A stretch of 64,000 bases of DNA from Candidatus Latescibacterota bacterium (GTDB taxonomy: Bacteria; Latescibacterota; UBA2968; UBA8231): NCBI GenBank assembly GCA_022820485.1, contig JAJEFJ010000106.1, positions 120,609 to 184,608 on the forward strand, written 5' to 3'. A model generated the notes under the pieces. It was not told the DNA's origin, did not search any database, and saw only the letters and a program-made list of their open reading frames with translations. Both the position numbers and the translations under genes were made by a program. Positions 16,344-25,595 of this stretch are shown here, in pieces; position 1 is the first letter of the stretch, and the number at the start of each line of letters is the position of its first letter.

Positions 16344-17810
16344 CTACGCAGAGGTCCGCGTCTGTAGGTAGTCTTCTAGGTCTCCGACGATGGCGCGGAA
16401 GCGCCGCTCGGCCTCGGCGCGAATGTCCGCCCGCTCGCGGCGGCAGTGCAGGGGCCACACTTGCTCCCGATAGCGCCTTTCGAGCCCGTCCTGATAGGTT
16501 GAGGGCAAGGCCGCAATCTGCAACGCACGAATTTCGCCAAAGCTGATATTCGGCGTGCCCACTCCGTTGGCGTAAGCGGCGATCTGCTCGCGGCCTAACC
16601 GAGTTTTTAAAAAAAACCAAGCGTAAAACGGATTGAGCCCTTCTAAGCGAATCAAATCGACAAAACAACCCACATTCGCCGGCTTGCTCCCCAAATACAC
16701 CGCGAGGCGATTCCGGCCCAAGGCCCCGGCCCCAGACCGCGACAATAGCAGGTCTCCGGGGCGCACGCGACTGCGCGGAGGATCGTGCGCACCGGCGGGC
16801 ACAACGCACAAAAGCGGGCGCTCGTCGAGCCCGGTTTCGGCAATGTTGCCTTGCCGGATGACTGGCACTCCGGCCTCTACGTGCTGAGGACGGCTGCCCG
16901 TAACAATCGGCCCATACGTCAAATGGCAGATGTACTCCCCCAACGGGACCAGTCGCAAGCGACCCGCCAAGCGGCGCACGGCAGCGCGCCCCTGCCAGAA
17001 CCGCGGATCCCAACGCTGGGCGCACAACGCGCGCTGCCCTACGCTCAGCAGCGCGGCCTCCGGCGCACGGCGAGCCGACGAGCCGAGTAAGAGCCGGACG
17101 TGCTGTGCGTACTGCTCGCTCGGCCTCTTCCCGACTGGTGCGATCAGCCGCGCCTTGGGCCGGGTCAGCGGCTTGCTGCGGCGTAAGACGACCAAGGCCG
17201 TCTGCACCTTGTTGAAAGCTCCAGGCAGGGCGACGACGGCCCGCACCTCAGCACGCGCTAACAGCCAGTCGCGCACGTCCTGCCGCCGGGCATTGGCGAG
17301 AAATCCCTCGGGCAATATCAGGGCCATCCAACCAGCGGGCCGAGTCAGTTGCAGTGCGCGCTCGACAAAAAGCGACTCCACCGGGAAGGAACGCATCTGC
17401 TTTTGTCCATCGAGCAGTTCAAAGCGCTGGGCGAGCCGACTAGAAACATCGGCCCCCAACAAGGGCAACATCGGCCCCAACTTGCCAAAAGGCGGATTGG
17501 CCAACACGCAATCGAACGTCTCATCTGCCACCTCGGGCAAGGTGCCGAGCAAGCCGTCTCCGGTGTAAAAGCGATCCGCTTGGCTGCGTCCCTGCTCGGC
17601 TAGCCCCGCGTCGATCTCAATGCCTGTGGTCTGATAGGCTCGTCCGACAACGCCCAACAACGCTCCTGCACCCGCTGCTGGATCAATCACGCGCGCTCCA
17701 GCTCCCAATTCTTTTCCCGCCAGTGTACGCACTGCGTCCCAAACCAACTGCGCGACGGCTGGAGGCGTAAAGTGCTGCGCTAGAATTTTCGCGTTTCCTC
17801 CGTTACTCAT
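16344..17810 (-). CDS. N6-adenine DNA methyltransferase fused to a type I-like specificity domain
   Basis: 488 aa. Residues about 10-230 form a class I amino-methyltransferase: SAM motif VIDPAAGAGALLGV and catalytic NPPF in DCVLANPPFGKL, followed by the HsdM-like LILPEGFLAN. Residues about 280-450 resemble one HsdS target-recognition half: VPVIRQGNIAETGL, RPGDLLLSRSG and NGVGTPNISFGEI. M and S functions therefore sit in one chain. No restriction subunit is nearby, so it may be a solitary epigenetic methyltransferase, or a BcgI-like or type IIG relative that lost its nuclease. It lies 39 nt upstream of the yyaL-like gene, on the same strand. Confidence 0.85.
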   Translation of the reverse strand: MSNGGNAKILAQHFTPPAVAQLVWDAVRTLAGKELGAGARVIDPAAGAGALLGVVGRAYQTTGIEIDAGLAEQGRSQADRFYTGDGLLGTLPEVADETFDCVLANPPFGKLGPMLPLLGADVSSRLAQRFELLDGQKQMRSFPVESLFVERALQLTRPAGWMALILPEGFLANARRQDVRDWLLARAEVRAVVALPGAFNKVQTALVVLRRSKPLTRPKARLIAPVGKRPSEQYAQHVRLLLGSSARRAPEAALLSVGQRALCAQRWDPRFWQGRAAVRRLAGRLRLVPLGEYICHLTYGPIVTGSRPQHVEAGVPVIRQGNIAETGLDERPLLCVVPAGAHDPPRSRVRPGDLLLSRSGAGALGRNRLAVYLGSKPANVGCFVDLIRLEGLNPFYAWFFLKTRLGREQIAAYANGVGTPNISFGEIRALQIAALPSTYQDGLERRYREQVWPLHCRRERADIRAEAERRFRAIVGDLEDYLQTRTSA

Positions 17811-17994
17811 TAGTGTATCCCATTTGGGGCAATGGCCACTTATGGCGGCTCATCAAATAACCTACATAACAAATTGTCGAACAAGCTATTGGGCACTCAA
17901 GCGGCTCGCTGGCACACTTTCTGCTAACACCCTAGCCACGCGGGCCGCCAACGGCCTCACTCATTCATCCACGCTCATCTTCAGGAGGAACCCC

Positions 17995-18396
17995 ATGCCG
18001 ACCTTACGGATGCCCAACATCAACCAAGTCGCCCTCAGCGGCCGCTTGGTACAAGACCCCGACTTCCGCTTCATGGACAACGGGGCCGCCCGCTTGCGAG
18101 GGCGGATCGCCGTCAACCGCTCCTACCGCGACCGCAATCACGAATGGCAAGAGGAGACCTCCTTCTTCGACATCGTCCTCTGGCAGAAAGCCGCCGAGAC
18201 CTTGGCCAAACGCCTGCACAAGGGCACGCCGGTCTTTATCACCGGCCGCCTGCAAAGCCACTCTTGGCGCGATAGCGACAACCAGCCCCGCTTCCGCGTC
18301 CAAGTGCAGGTGCGCAACCTGCAAGTTCTGGAAAGAGATGCAGAAGACATGCAGGAGGAAAACGCGCAGAGAGAAACTGCCCTCCAAGCGGCTTGA
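17995..18396 (+). CDS. ssb: Single-stranded DNA-binding protein (short, no acidic tip)
   Basis: 133 aa, one OB fold: NINQVALSGRLVQDPDFRF, then RIAVNRSYRDRNHEWQEETSFFDIVLWQKAAETL and KGTPVFITGRLQSHSW. SSB coats single-stranded DNA during replication and repair. ATG 17995 follows AGGAGGAACCCC; the frame is open much further upstream but without coding character. After the OB fold there are only about 25 residues (ERDAEDMQEENAQRETALQAA) and the usual DDDIPF-type acidic C-terminal tip that recruits partner proteins is missing. It may therefore be an auxiliary SSB rather than the main one. Confidence 0.88.
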   Translation: MPTLRMPNINQVALSGRLVQDPDFRFMDNGAARLRGRIAVNRSYRDRNHEWQEETSFFDIVLWQKAAETLAKRLHKGTPVFITGRLQSHSWRDSDNQPRFRVQVQVRNLQVLERDAEDMQEENAQRETALQAA

Positions 18397-18412
18397 GCAA
18401 GGCTTCGACGGC

Positions 18413-18447
18413 TCGGCTGAGCTCACCGAACGCCTGAGCTCAGCCGA
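18413..18447. repeat. Perfect 13-bp palindromic hairpin between ssb and the thiolase gene
   Basis: TCGGCTGAGCTCA and TGAGCTCAGCCGA flank a 9-nt loop. No T-tract follows in either direction, so it is not a standard intrinsic terminator. It lies between two convergent genes and its wording (CTTCGAC...GAGCTCAGCCGAA) resembles REP-like dispersed palindromes of environmental bacteria; only one copy is in this window. Confidence 0.75.
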
Positions 18448-18516
18448 AGGGAATGTGCGCGGGCGCAGGCGGGTGCAGGCGGCGGACGAACGAGACGCGC
18501 CGCGCCTAGCCCGCGC

Positions 18517-19698
18517 TTATTCCGCTCGCTCAAAGAGCGTGGCAATGCCCATCCCCCCACCAATGCACAGCGCAGCTATACCCAGCCTGACGCTGTGCTG
18601 CTGCATCTGGTGTAAAAGCGTGGTGGCAATGCGCGCGCCGCTGGCACCGACAGCGTGGCCAAGAGCAATGGCCCCGCCTTGGACATTGACCTTGTCCCAG
18701 TCCCAATCCAGCTCCCGGCCCACAGCTAGGCTCTGGGCAGCAAACGCTTCGTTGAGTTCGATCCGATCCACGTCTGCGAGCCGGGTCCCGGTCTGGGCCA
18801 ACAGCTTGCGGATCGCTGGGGCCGGGCCGATGCCCATAATGCGGGGATCGACGCCAGCACTGGCTGTGCCCCGGAGATAAGCCAGCGGCACTAGCCCGCG
18901 CGCCTTGGCCCCTTCTTCAGTCATCAACAGCAGCGCGGCGGCTCCATCGTTGATTCCCGAAGCATTGCCCGCGGTCACGGTCCCATCTTTCTTGAACGCC
19001 GGTTTAAGTTGACTTAGCTGCTCGACCGTAGTCCCAGGGCGCGGATGCTCATCTGTTGCAAAGACGGTCTCCCCACCTTTTTGCGCGATGGATACGGGCA
19101 CAATCTGGCCTGCAAACGCCTCTTGCTCTTGGGCACTGGTCCACCGCTGTTGACTCCGCGCGGCGAATTGGTCCTGCTCGGCGCGGGTAATCTCGTATTC
19201 TGCGGCCAAGTTTTCGGCTGTAACCCCCATGTGGCAGTCGTAAAAACAATCCCACAGCCCATCGAGCAGCAGCATGTCCTCGACTTGGCCGTGCCCTAGT
19301 CGCTGACCCCATCGCCCGCCGTGCAGGACGTAGGGTGCCTGGCTCATGTTCTCCATGCCTCCCGCCAGCACTACCTCGGCCTCACCGGCTCGTAGGCTCT
19401 GGGCGGCCAGCGCAACCGCCTTCAGCCCCGAGCCGCAGAGCTTGTTGACCGTCATCGACGGCACCTCGTACGGCAGCCCGGCAGCGATGGTCGCTTGGCG
19501 CGCCGGATTGGCCCCGGCCCCGCCCTGATACACCATGCCCATCAACACCTCATCCACTTCGCTCGCTTCCACTTGGCACTCCTCCAATGCCGCGGCGAGC
19601 ACCTGGCCACCCAACTCCATCGCCGTCACGTCTTGTAGCGCACCGCCAAAGCGGCCCGTGGCCGTGCGCCGGGCACTGACTACAACTGGATCTGCCAT
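18517..19698 (-). CDS. Acetyl-CoA C-acetyltransferase (thiolase)
   Basis: 393-aa type II biosynthetic-length thiolase condensing two acetyl-CoA to acetoacetyl-CoA, or running the reverse in degradation. The nucleophilic cysteine is in VNKLCGSGLKA (Cys88); the other active-site motifs are NEAFAAQ, GHAVGASGAR and CIGGGMG. ATG 19698 has AGAGGTG upstream. No polyhydroxybutyrate or mevalonate genes are adjacent, so the pathway cannot be read from context. The gene stands alone, convergent with ssb. Confidence 0.95.
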   Translation of the reverse strand: MADPVVVSARRTATGRFGGALQDVTAMELGGQVLAAALEECQVEASEVDEVLMGMVYQGGAGANPARQATIAAGLPYEVPSMTVNKLCGSGLKAVALAAQSLRAGEAEVVLAGGMENMSQAPYVLHGGRWGQRLGHGQVEDMLLLDGLWDCFYDCHMGVTAENLAAEYEITRAEQDQFAARSQQRWTSAQEQEAFAGQIVPVSIAQKGGETVFATDEHPRPGTTVEQLSQLKPAFKKDGTVTAGNASGINDGAAALLLMTEEGAKARGLVPLAYLRGTASAGVDPRIMGIGPAPAIRKLLAQTGTRLADVDRIELNEAFAAQSLAVGRELDWDWDKVNVQGGAIALGHAVGASGARIATTLLHQMQQHSVRLGIAALCIGGGMGIATLFERAE

Positions 19699-19799
19699 GG
19701 TTTCACCTCTATTTCGTTGACGCAGCTAGTCGCGCTACGTATTTTTTTAACCTCATAACGTAAGCTCGGAACCGAGTTTACAGAAAGGACGCTGCCGTT

Positions 19800-20000
19800 A
19801 TGACCGAACCTACCGAGCGCGTCATCACCCACGCCGAACGCATCGCCAGACTAGAAGGGATTTCCGAACAACTAAGTCAACTCCTCATAGAGCTTCGCCG
19901 AGATTTTCGTTGGATGGTCGGCATTCAGGTGACCGGCTTCCTCGTCATCATCGGAATCAAGGTTTCTTTGTTTGTGGCTCTAAAAGGGGGAGTGGGCTAA
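19800..20000 (+). CDS. Small coiled-coil membrane protein, unknown function
   Basis: 66 aa: an amphipathic, charged N-terminal helix (about residues 10-38, HAERIARLEGISEQLSQLL) and one C-terminal membrane span (about 39-62, WMVGIQVTGFLVIIGIKVSL). AAAGGA lies upstream of ATG 19800. The layout resembles small XhlA-type holin-accessory proteins, but the sequence is too short for a firm call. It ends 6 nt before the tRNA gene. Confidence 0.45.
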   Translation: MTEPTERVITHAERIARLEGISEQLSQLLIELRRDFRWMVGIQVTGFLVIIGIKVSLFVALKGGVG

Positions 20001-20006
20001 AAATAT

Positions 20007-20082
20007 GGGGCTGTAGCTCAGCTGGGAGAGCGCGGGCTTTGCAAGCCTGAGGTCGTCGGTTCGATCCCGATCAGCTCCACCA
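20007..20082 (+). tRNA. tRNA-Ala (anticodon UGC)
   Basis: Complete cloverleaf of 76 nt with encoded CCA. The acceptor stem GGGGCTG/CAGCTCC contains the G3-U70 wobble pair that defines tRNA-Ala. D arm TAGCTCAGCTGGGAGA, anticodon loop TTTGCAA with anticodon TGC at 20040-20042, T arm with GGTTCGATCC. It stands alone, not in an rRNA operon within this window. Confidence 0.98.
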
Positions 20083-20196
20083 TTTAAGTGTAACAGAGAA
20101 GCGGATCTAGAACAAGCACACAGCTTGCGTCTGAGATTCGCTTCTATTTTTGTACTCGCCCTGGCACTCAACTCAAAGCTCTACATGGAGGACAAG

Positions 20197-21771
20197 ATGC
20201 CGCACGACAAATGGAGACTCATCTACGTCAGCGACCCCTCGGGCAATGCCAACTACGATTTTGACCCGGGCATGGCGCGTCCCCTCATAACCTCACACCC
20301 CGCCAAGCCAGAGGAGCTGCAGCGCATAATCGACAACGTCGCCGCCAACAGGCCCGATACCTTTATCCAAGAGGTCTATAACGCCGGCTGGACCTTGTAC
20401 TTTCGCTCCCCGCGCTTCGAGTACGACGCCCGTCCCCAGCACCGGCGCTTTATTCCCATGATGGACGACGGGATCATGCCGCTACAGGTGATGCTCGACC
20501 AAGCCCGCAAGCACGGGCTGAACTTCCTCGCTGGTTTTCGCATGAACGATAGTCACGGTGCACCCGACCAAGGGGGGATGTTTCTCCACAAGAACCCGCA
20601 GTGGAAAATTGCGGAGATGCCGCAGGGCGTGGCCTTCGTCCCCGGCAACAGGATGGATTTCACCTTTGCCGAGGTGCGCGATTATCTCTTTTCAGTGATG
20701 GCGGAAGTCGTCGATCAATTCGACGTCGATGGGCTTGAGTTGGTCTTCCGCGAAGGTCTCTACTTTCCGGCACCCCAAGGCGATAGAAGCCTGGCGCGCG
20801 AGCGCCAACCGCTTATGACTGAATTGATCCAGCGGGTGCGGGACATGCTGGACCAAGCCGGAAACAGCCGGGGCCGCGACCTGCAGTTGGGGGTCCGCGT
20901 CCCAGAGACGTTAGAGGAGTGCCACAACTGCGGTCTCGACGTGCCCACTTGGATAGCGGAAGCGCTCATCGACTACGTCGCTCCCCAAGACGCCATGTAT
21001 TCGGATTGCAACGCTCCACACCAAGAATTTAGCCAGCTCACCAAGGACACCAAGTGCGAACTCATCCCCGGCCTCCTTCCCTACTGCGCCAATCTCGACC
21101 GCACAGGTCCGCCGTTGACGCTCGAAAATTACCGCGCCTTGGCCCACTCGTTTGCCCGCCAAGGTGCCGACGGGGTCTCCATGTACAATTTTCAGATGCA
21201 CTGGGATGCCTTCTGGAAAGCGAGCCGCGATCCAGGCCCAGAGGCTATGTATCCCTTGGCCCTTAGCTACCTGCGAGAACTGCGGGATCCGGCCAAAATT
21301 GCCGCTGGCGCTCGGCACTATCTCTTTCACCCCATGTGGGGCGGCTCTACGGCCTTTGGATCCCCGGGCAAAACCGCGGGTGGAATTGTCAGAGACGCTA
21401 AGATCCACCTTGAGCGGACGGAGCAACAACCTTATGGGCAGTATCATTTTCGCCTGTACGAAAACTTCGACGAGATCGTCTTCGCCAAACTGTTCTTCCG
21501 CGCTACGGGCTTGGGGCCTTACGACCAGATTGAGGTCGATATCAACGGCACGACCATCCCTGCCGACAAGGTGCGCCACATCTGGCACAGCAACGGCCGG
21601 CACCCAAATCAGGGGCGACCGCTCCCCGCGCATACGACCTGTATTATCGATCTGTCGTCGCCACCCATACTCGACGGCGACAATGCCCTCGGCATCCGCT
21701 TGCTGTTCTCCGGCCTCCCCGAAGGGGCTGTCGTCATCGACGAAGTGGAAGTAACCGTGCTGCCGCGCTAG
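20197..21771 (+). CDS. TIM-barrel glycoside-hydrolase-like protein with C-terminal beta domain
   Basis: 524 aa, no signal peptide from the chosen start. Residues about 1-370 look like a TIM barrel of the GH10/GHL type (LIYVSDPSGNANYDF, FLAGFRMNDSHG, FDVDGLELVFREGLYF with possible acidic catalytic residues, GADGVSMYNFQMHW). The last 130 residues (YHFRLYENFDEI to VIDEVEVTVLP) are a beta-sandwich-like accessory domain. ATG 20197 has TGGAGG 6 nt upstream; a longer frame runs back towards the tRNA. A polysaccharide-related role is inferred from the fold only, and the substrate is unknown. Confidence 0.6.
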   Translation: MPHDKWRLIYVSDPSGNANYDFDPGMARPLITSHPAKPEELQRIIDNVAANRPDTFIQEVYNAGWTLYFRSPRFEYDARPQHRRFIPMMDDGIMPLQVMLDQARKHGLNFLAGFRMNDSHGAPDQGGMFLHKNPQWKIAEMPQGVAFVPGNRMDFTFAEVRDYLFSVMAEVVDQFDVDGLELVFREGLYFPAPQGDRSLARERQPLMTELIQRVRDMLDQAGNSRGRDLQLGVRVPETLEECHNCGLDVPTWIAEALIDYVAPQDAMYSDCNAPHQEFSQLTKDTKCELIPGLLPYCANLDRTGPPLTLENYRALAHSFARQGADGVSMYNFQMHWDAFWKASRDPGPEAMYPLALSYLRELRDPAKIAAGARHYLFHPMWGGSTAFGSPGKTAGGIVRDAKIHLERTEQQPYGQYHFRLYENFDEIVFAKLFFRATGLGPYDQIEVDINGTTIPADKVRHIWHSNGRHPNQGRPLPAHTTCIIDLSSPPILDGDNALGIRLLFSGLPEGAVVIDEVEVTVLPR

Positions 21772-21798
21772 TTGTCGCTTTTCAGCTAAGGAGGAATC

Positions 21799-23700
21799 TT
21801 GCCGAGGAGCGATCCCGAGTTCTGGAACCGACGTGTGAGTGCGGCGGCCCTATGGACCAACTTGCGCTGGACTCTCGCCCACGTCTGCGCACACGGCCGG
21901 GGGCCAGCCTTGGGCATCGTCGCCGTGCAAATACTTCTGGGCTTCCAGCCCGCGCTGCTCATCTACATCACCCAGCATCTCGTCGACACCGTTGTCGCCT
22001 CCGCGGGTGCGGGGGGCGCTGGTTTTGAACAGACTCTGCCGTGGCTTATAGCATTTGGGCTCGTGCTCCTGCTCACAAGCGACGTGCAGTGGCAGATCCG
22101 GGACGCGCTCCACCTGCGGCTCGAACAGAACCTCGAACACGCGCTGGGCCGTCGCCTTCTAGCCAAGGCATCCCGGCTGCCACTCGTCTTCTTTGAGGTA
22201 AGCACGTTTTACGACCGCTTGGAACGCGCCAAGAGTCCGGGGCGCACGGTTGATCGATTCTTCTTCGAGGCCATGCACACATTTCAGGCCGGCATCCGAG
22301 TCATCTCCATCGCGGCCATGTTCGCCCCAGTCTCTCTGTGGATCTCACTAACTCTTCTAATTGTACTGGTACCGCAGATCCGAATGTCCATCGAACAAAG
22401 CCGACGATTCATGAGCTTCACCTACGGCCAGACCGAGGAAATGCGCCGAGCTGACTACGTTGATCGGATTCTCACCGGGCGGGGCGAACAGAAAGAGATG
22501 CGCCTCTTTGCCCTCTATCAGACGCTGAGCCAACGGTGGCGGGCCATGCGCCGGGCATTGCGAGAGCAACTCTGGCGACAACAAAAGCAACTGGTCCGAC
22601 GAGAGCTTCCCGTCGCCGGCTTGCGCACCGGCGTCTCGGCCGGCGTCGCCGTTGCACTGGCCTATTTTCTCGGCGACCGGCTCCTCACGCCCGGCCGCTT
22701 TGTCGCCCTATTCCGAGGAGTGGACGATATGCTGGGAGCCGGTTCCAGCCTAGGCTACCATTCGATGACACTGCAAAACCAAAACGCCGAAATCAGCTAT
22801 GTGCGCGAGTTTCTCGACCTGCCCGAGGACGACGGCGCTTGGCTGCAACGACCACCAGCCGACCGCGAACCAACCCGGCCCTTTCCCAAACCGCTGCGCG
22901 AGGGGTTTGCCGTCGAAGACATCTGGTTTGCCTATCCCGCTGAGACCGAGAACTCCCGCCCCGTCCTGCGAGGAGTGAGCCTGCGCCTCAAGCCCGGAGA
23001 ACGGGTGGCCCTCGTCGGTGAGAACGGCGCGGGAAAATCGACCCTCGCCAAGCTCCTGTTGGGTCTGTACCAACCAACATCGGGCGAGATCGCGGTGGAC
23101 GGCATCCGCTACGACGAGATCGACCGGACGAGCTTGGCAGGTGCGGTCAGCGCTGCGTTCCAAGACTTCTTCAACTTTGAACTCACGGCCTCCCAGTCAA
23201 TCGGAATCGGTGCCCTCGGAACCGGCGGTAGCAACCAGGAGAATGACCTGTGGCCGGCGTGGCTGCCACCCGATCCAGCGGTAGTAGAAAACGCGGCGCG
23301 GCGAGCCGGAGTCGATGCCATCTCCGCGCACCTGCCCCAAGGCTACAACACCCCGGTGGGACATGTCCTCGACGGCGGGCAAGGGCTTTCCCGGGGCGAG
23401 TGGCAGCGCATGGCCATTGCCCGCGCATTCATCCGCCAGCCCGAGTTGCTGATCCTCGACGAGCCAACCGCAGCTTTAGACCCCATGGCCGAGGCCGAGG
23501 TGTACCGGCAGTTCGGCGACCTGCTCGTCGGCCGTACCGCTCTATTGATCAGCCATCGGCTGGGCTCGGCCCGCATGGCCGACCGCATTCTCGTTCTCAA
23601 GGGTGGGCGCATCGCCGAGGAAGGACATCACGACGACCTAGTGGCAAAGGGCGGCGTGTACGCTGCCATGTGGGAGGAACAAGCCTCGTGGTACCGGTAG
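21799..23700 (+). CDS. ABC exporter-type ATPase/permease (first of a pair)
   Basis: 633 aa with an N-terminal membrane domain (several spans in residues about 20-340) and a C-terminal nucleotide-binding domain: Walker A VGENGAGKST, signature LSRGEWQR (degenerate LSGGQ), Walker B LLILDEPTAALD, and switch histidine in LISHRL. It starts at TTG 21799, which has TAAGGAGG 5 nt upstream. The stop is followed closely by a second homologous gene, so the two products probably form a heterodimeric exporter. The substrate is unknown; the neighbouring TIM-barrel gene is in the same direction 27 nt upstream and may be functionally linked. Confidence 0.9.
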   Translation: MPRSDPEFWNRRVSAAALWTNLRWTLAHVCAHGRGPALGIVAVQILLGFQPALLIYITQHLVDTVVASAGAGGAGFEQTLPWLIAFGLVLLLTSDVQWQIRDALHLRLEQNLEHALGRRLLAKASRLPLVFFEVSTFYDRLERAKSPGRTVDRFFFEAMHTFQAGIRVISIAAMFAPVSLWISLTLLIVLVPQIRMSIEQSRRFMSFTYGQTEEMRRADYVDRILTGRGEQKEMRLFALYQTLSQRWRAMRRALREQLWRQQKQLVRRELPVAGLRTGVSAGVAVALAYFLGDRLLTPGRFVALFRGVDDMLGAGSSLGYHSMTLQNQNAEISYVREFLDLPEDDGAWLQRPPADREPTRPFPKPLREGFAVEDIWFAYPAETENSRPVLRGVSLRLKPGERVALVGENGAGKSTLAKLLLGLYQPTSGEIAVDGIRYDEIDRTSLAGAVSAAFQDFFNFELTASQSIGIGALGTGGSNQENDLWPAWLPPDPAVVENAARRAGVDAISAHLPQGYNTPVGHVLDGGQGLSRGEWQRMAIARAFIRQPELLILDEPTAALDPMAEAEVYRQFGDLLVGRTALLISHRLGSARMADRILVLKGGRIAEEGHHDDLVAKGGVYAAMWEEQASWYR

Positions 23701-23735
23701 CCCTACAGGACGCAAAGGCGACCCGCCCGCCTACC

Positions 23736-25511
23736 ATGCGCACACTGTTGCGATTTCTATGGTGGATGATCCAGACGGATCCCCGCCACGCCAGCGTCTT
23801 ATTGGTGCTCCAGTTCGCCATCGGTCTGCTGCCGGCCGCGTTGGTGTGGGTCGTGCGGGCACTCTTCGATCGCAGCCTCGAGGTGTACGAGGGCCGCCTG
23901 CCCGTGGCGGACATGCTGTTGTGGGTCGCACTGTGGGCCGTGCTGACCTTGGCCAATATAGGAATCCTCATCTGGACCCGTACCCTGCTCCGCGAGCGGC
24001 TAAAACAAGAGATGGAGGACCAGCTACTCGCCCAACTCCAGCGCAAAGCAAGCGTCCTGCGGCTCGAGACCTTCGAACGCGCCGATTTTCACGACGTGCT
24101 GCGCCGGGCACAGGAGGCGGCCACGCCCGGCTTCTTTCTCAACCTCATCGGCGAGATCAACACAATAATCACCGGAACGCTGACGGCCGTCTCCGTCGCC
24201 TTGGTCGTCGGGCTGTGGAATCCGCTGCTCCTAGTCGCCATCGCCTTGGTCTCGGTGCCGCCGCCGCTGGCGCGGGTGCTCCAAGAGAAGAATACCTTTC
24301 TCCTCAAGCGCGAGCAGACCCAGCGCGAGCGTCTGCGGTCTTACTTAGAGCGCATTCTCACCGAGCGCGCCGCCGCCAAGGAGGTGCGAGTCTTCAACCT
24401 TGGAGCGTCCCTGCTCGGTTGGTGGGAGCATCTCTACTGGCAGGTGGCCGACCAGCTCTTTCAGCAGCGTCGCTCGCAGTCTCTGGTCAATATCTTGCTA
24501 TCGACTTTTAGTCTGACCGGTCTGGCCGCAGGCATCGGCTGGTCGGCTTGGGCCGTGGCCAACGGCGGCCTCTCCCCCGGACAGTTCGCCGCCATGATGG
24601 TGGCGCTGCAGCAAGTCAGCACGCACGTCGATTTGGTCTTCTGGCGGTTTGGTTATCTCGCCAATCGCCTCCTGTACATCGCCGATCTCTTCACCTACCT
24701 CGACTTGGGACCGGAAGACCCAAAGGATGGCGAGCCAATCGACAGCGTCGGAGAGGTCCCGATTGCAGCCACCGGCATCTCCTTCCGCTATCCACAGGCA
24801 GAACGACCGGCAATCGACGACATCTCGTTCACCATCCAGCCCGGCGAGCGCGTGGCCCTCGTCGGTGCCAACGGCTCAGGCAAGACCACGCTAGTCAAAG
24901 TGCTGTTGGGCTTGTTCCACCCCACGCAGGGAAAGGTGCTCTACGGCGATGTCGATCTGAACCGGATGGATCGGAACGGCCTTTGGAACCAATCGGCCGC
25001 AGTGTTCCAAGACTACACCCGTTTCGCCTTTTCTCTAGGCGAGAACATCGGCTTGGGACGCACCGAGCGCATGGGCGACCAAGCGGCCGTCGAGCACGCC
25101 GCTTACCAAGGCGGAGCCGCCCCCATCGCTGAGCAACTGCCGGAGCACTACAACACCCTTCTCACCAAGGAATTTGCCGGCGGCACCGAACTGTCCGGCG
25201 GCGAGTGGCAGCGCATCGCCATCTCAAGGGGATTCATGCGCAACGCCTCTCTGATCGTACTCGACGAGCCAACCGCGTCGCTCGATCCCCAAGCCGAGGC
25301 CGACGTGTTCCGGCGCTTCCTCGCCATGTCCGGCGAGCGAACCACCATCGTGGTTTCCCACCGCTTGGGCTCCGCCCGGCTATGCGACCGGATCTTGGTG
25401 CTAAAAGAGGGACGCCTGCTCGAAAACGGGACGCACGGCGAATTGCTGTCTCAAGAGGGAGAATACGCCCGCTTATGGGCTTTGCAGGCGCAGTGGTACG
25501 GCGAGGGGTAA
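23736..25511 (+). CDS. ABC exporter-type ATPase/permease (second of a pair)
   Basis: 591 aa: membrane domain in residues about 10-320 and nucleotide-binding domain with Walker A VGANGSGKTT, signature ELSGGEWQR (canonical, unlike its partner), Walker B LIVLDEPTASLD and VVSHRL. The start is uncertain: ATG 23736 begins MRTLLRFLWWM; GTG 23688, overlapping the end of the first ABC gene and preceded by GGGAGG, would add 16 residues. The much longer open frame back to 23250 lies inside the first gene and is rejected. Fragments of the signature-Walker B region of this gene are repeated at 25957-26034 and 30347-30366. Confidence 0.9.
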   Translation: MRTLLRFLWWMIQTDPRHASVLLVLQFAIGLLPAALVWVVRALFDRSLEVYEGRLPVADMLLWVALWAVLTLANIGILIWTRTLLRERLKQEMEDQLLAQLQRKASVLRLETFERADFHDVLRRAQEAATPGFFLNLIGEINTIITGTLTAVSVALVVGLWNPLLLVAIALVSVPPPLARVLQEKNTFLLKREQTQRERLRSYLERILTERAAAKEVRVFNLGASLLGWWEHLYWQVADQLFQQRRSQSLVNILLSTFSLTGLAAGIGWSAWAVANGGLSPGQFAAMMVALQQVSTHVDLVFWRFGYLANRLLYIADLFTYLDLGPEDPKDGEPIDSVGEVPIAATGISFRYPQAERPAIDDISFTIQPGERVALVGANGSGKTTLVKVLLGLFHPTQGKVLYGDVDLNRMDRNGLWNQSAAVFQDYTRFAFSLGENIGLGRTERMGDQAAVEHAAYQGGAAPIAEQLPEHYNTLLTKEFAGGTELSGGEWQRIAISRGFMRNASLIVLDEPTASLDPQAEADVFRRFLAMSGERTTIVVSHRLGSARLCDRILVLKEGRLLENGTHGELLSQEGEYARLWALQAQWYGEG

Positions 25512-25524
25512 GCGAAATTGCGGG

Positions 25525-25560
25525 ATACAGGAGAATGAGCAAGGACTGCGATATGCTTCT
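25525..25560 (+). repeat. Direct repeat, left copy (30 nt identical, 35/36 overall)
   Basis: Positions 25525-25554 are identical to 30294-30323; after one mismatch the next five bases also match. The repeat includes GGAGAATGAGCAAGG, a ribosome site and start codon of a tiny frame (MSKDCDMLLKQ, 22 codons, ending at 25603). It begins 14 nt after the ABC gene and marks the left side of the accessory block. Confidence 0.9.
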
Positions 25561-25595
25561 AAAGCAAGAGGGAGCCGCCTCCGAGGAGATCAAAA

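Noticed and set aside
19980..20171. 63-codon minus-strand frame with DRTDDLRLAKPALSQLSYSP
   Set aside because: It is the reverse complement of the tRNA-Ala gene, a well-known spurious annotation.
20911..21633. 240-codon minus-strand frame inside the TIM-barrel gene
   Set aside because: Antisense shadow; the plus strand has domain structure and a ribosome site.
23250..23735. Extension of the second ABC gene by about 160 codons
   Set aside because: It lies in the wrong frame over the first ABC gene and is Arg/Pro-rich shadow sequence.
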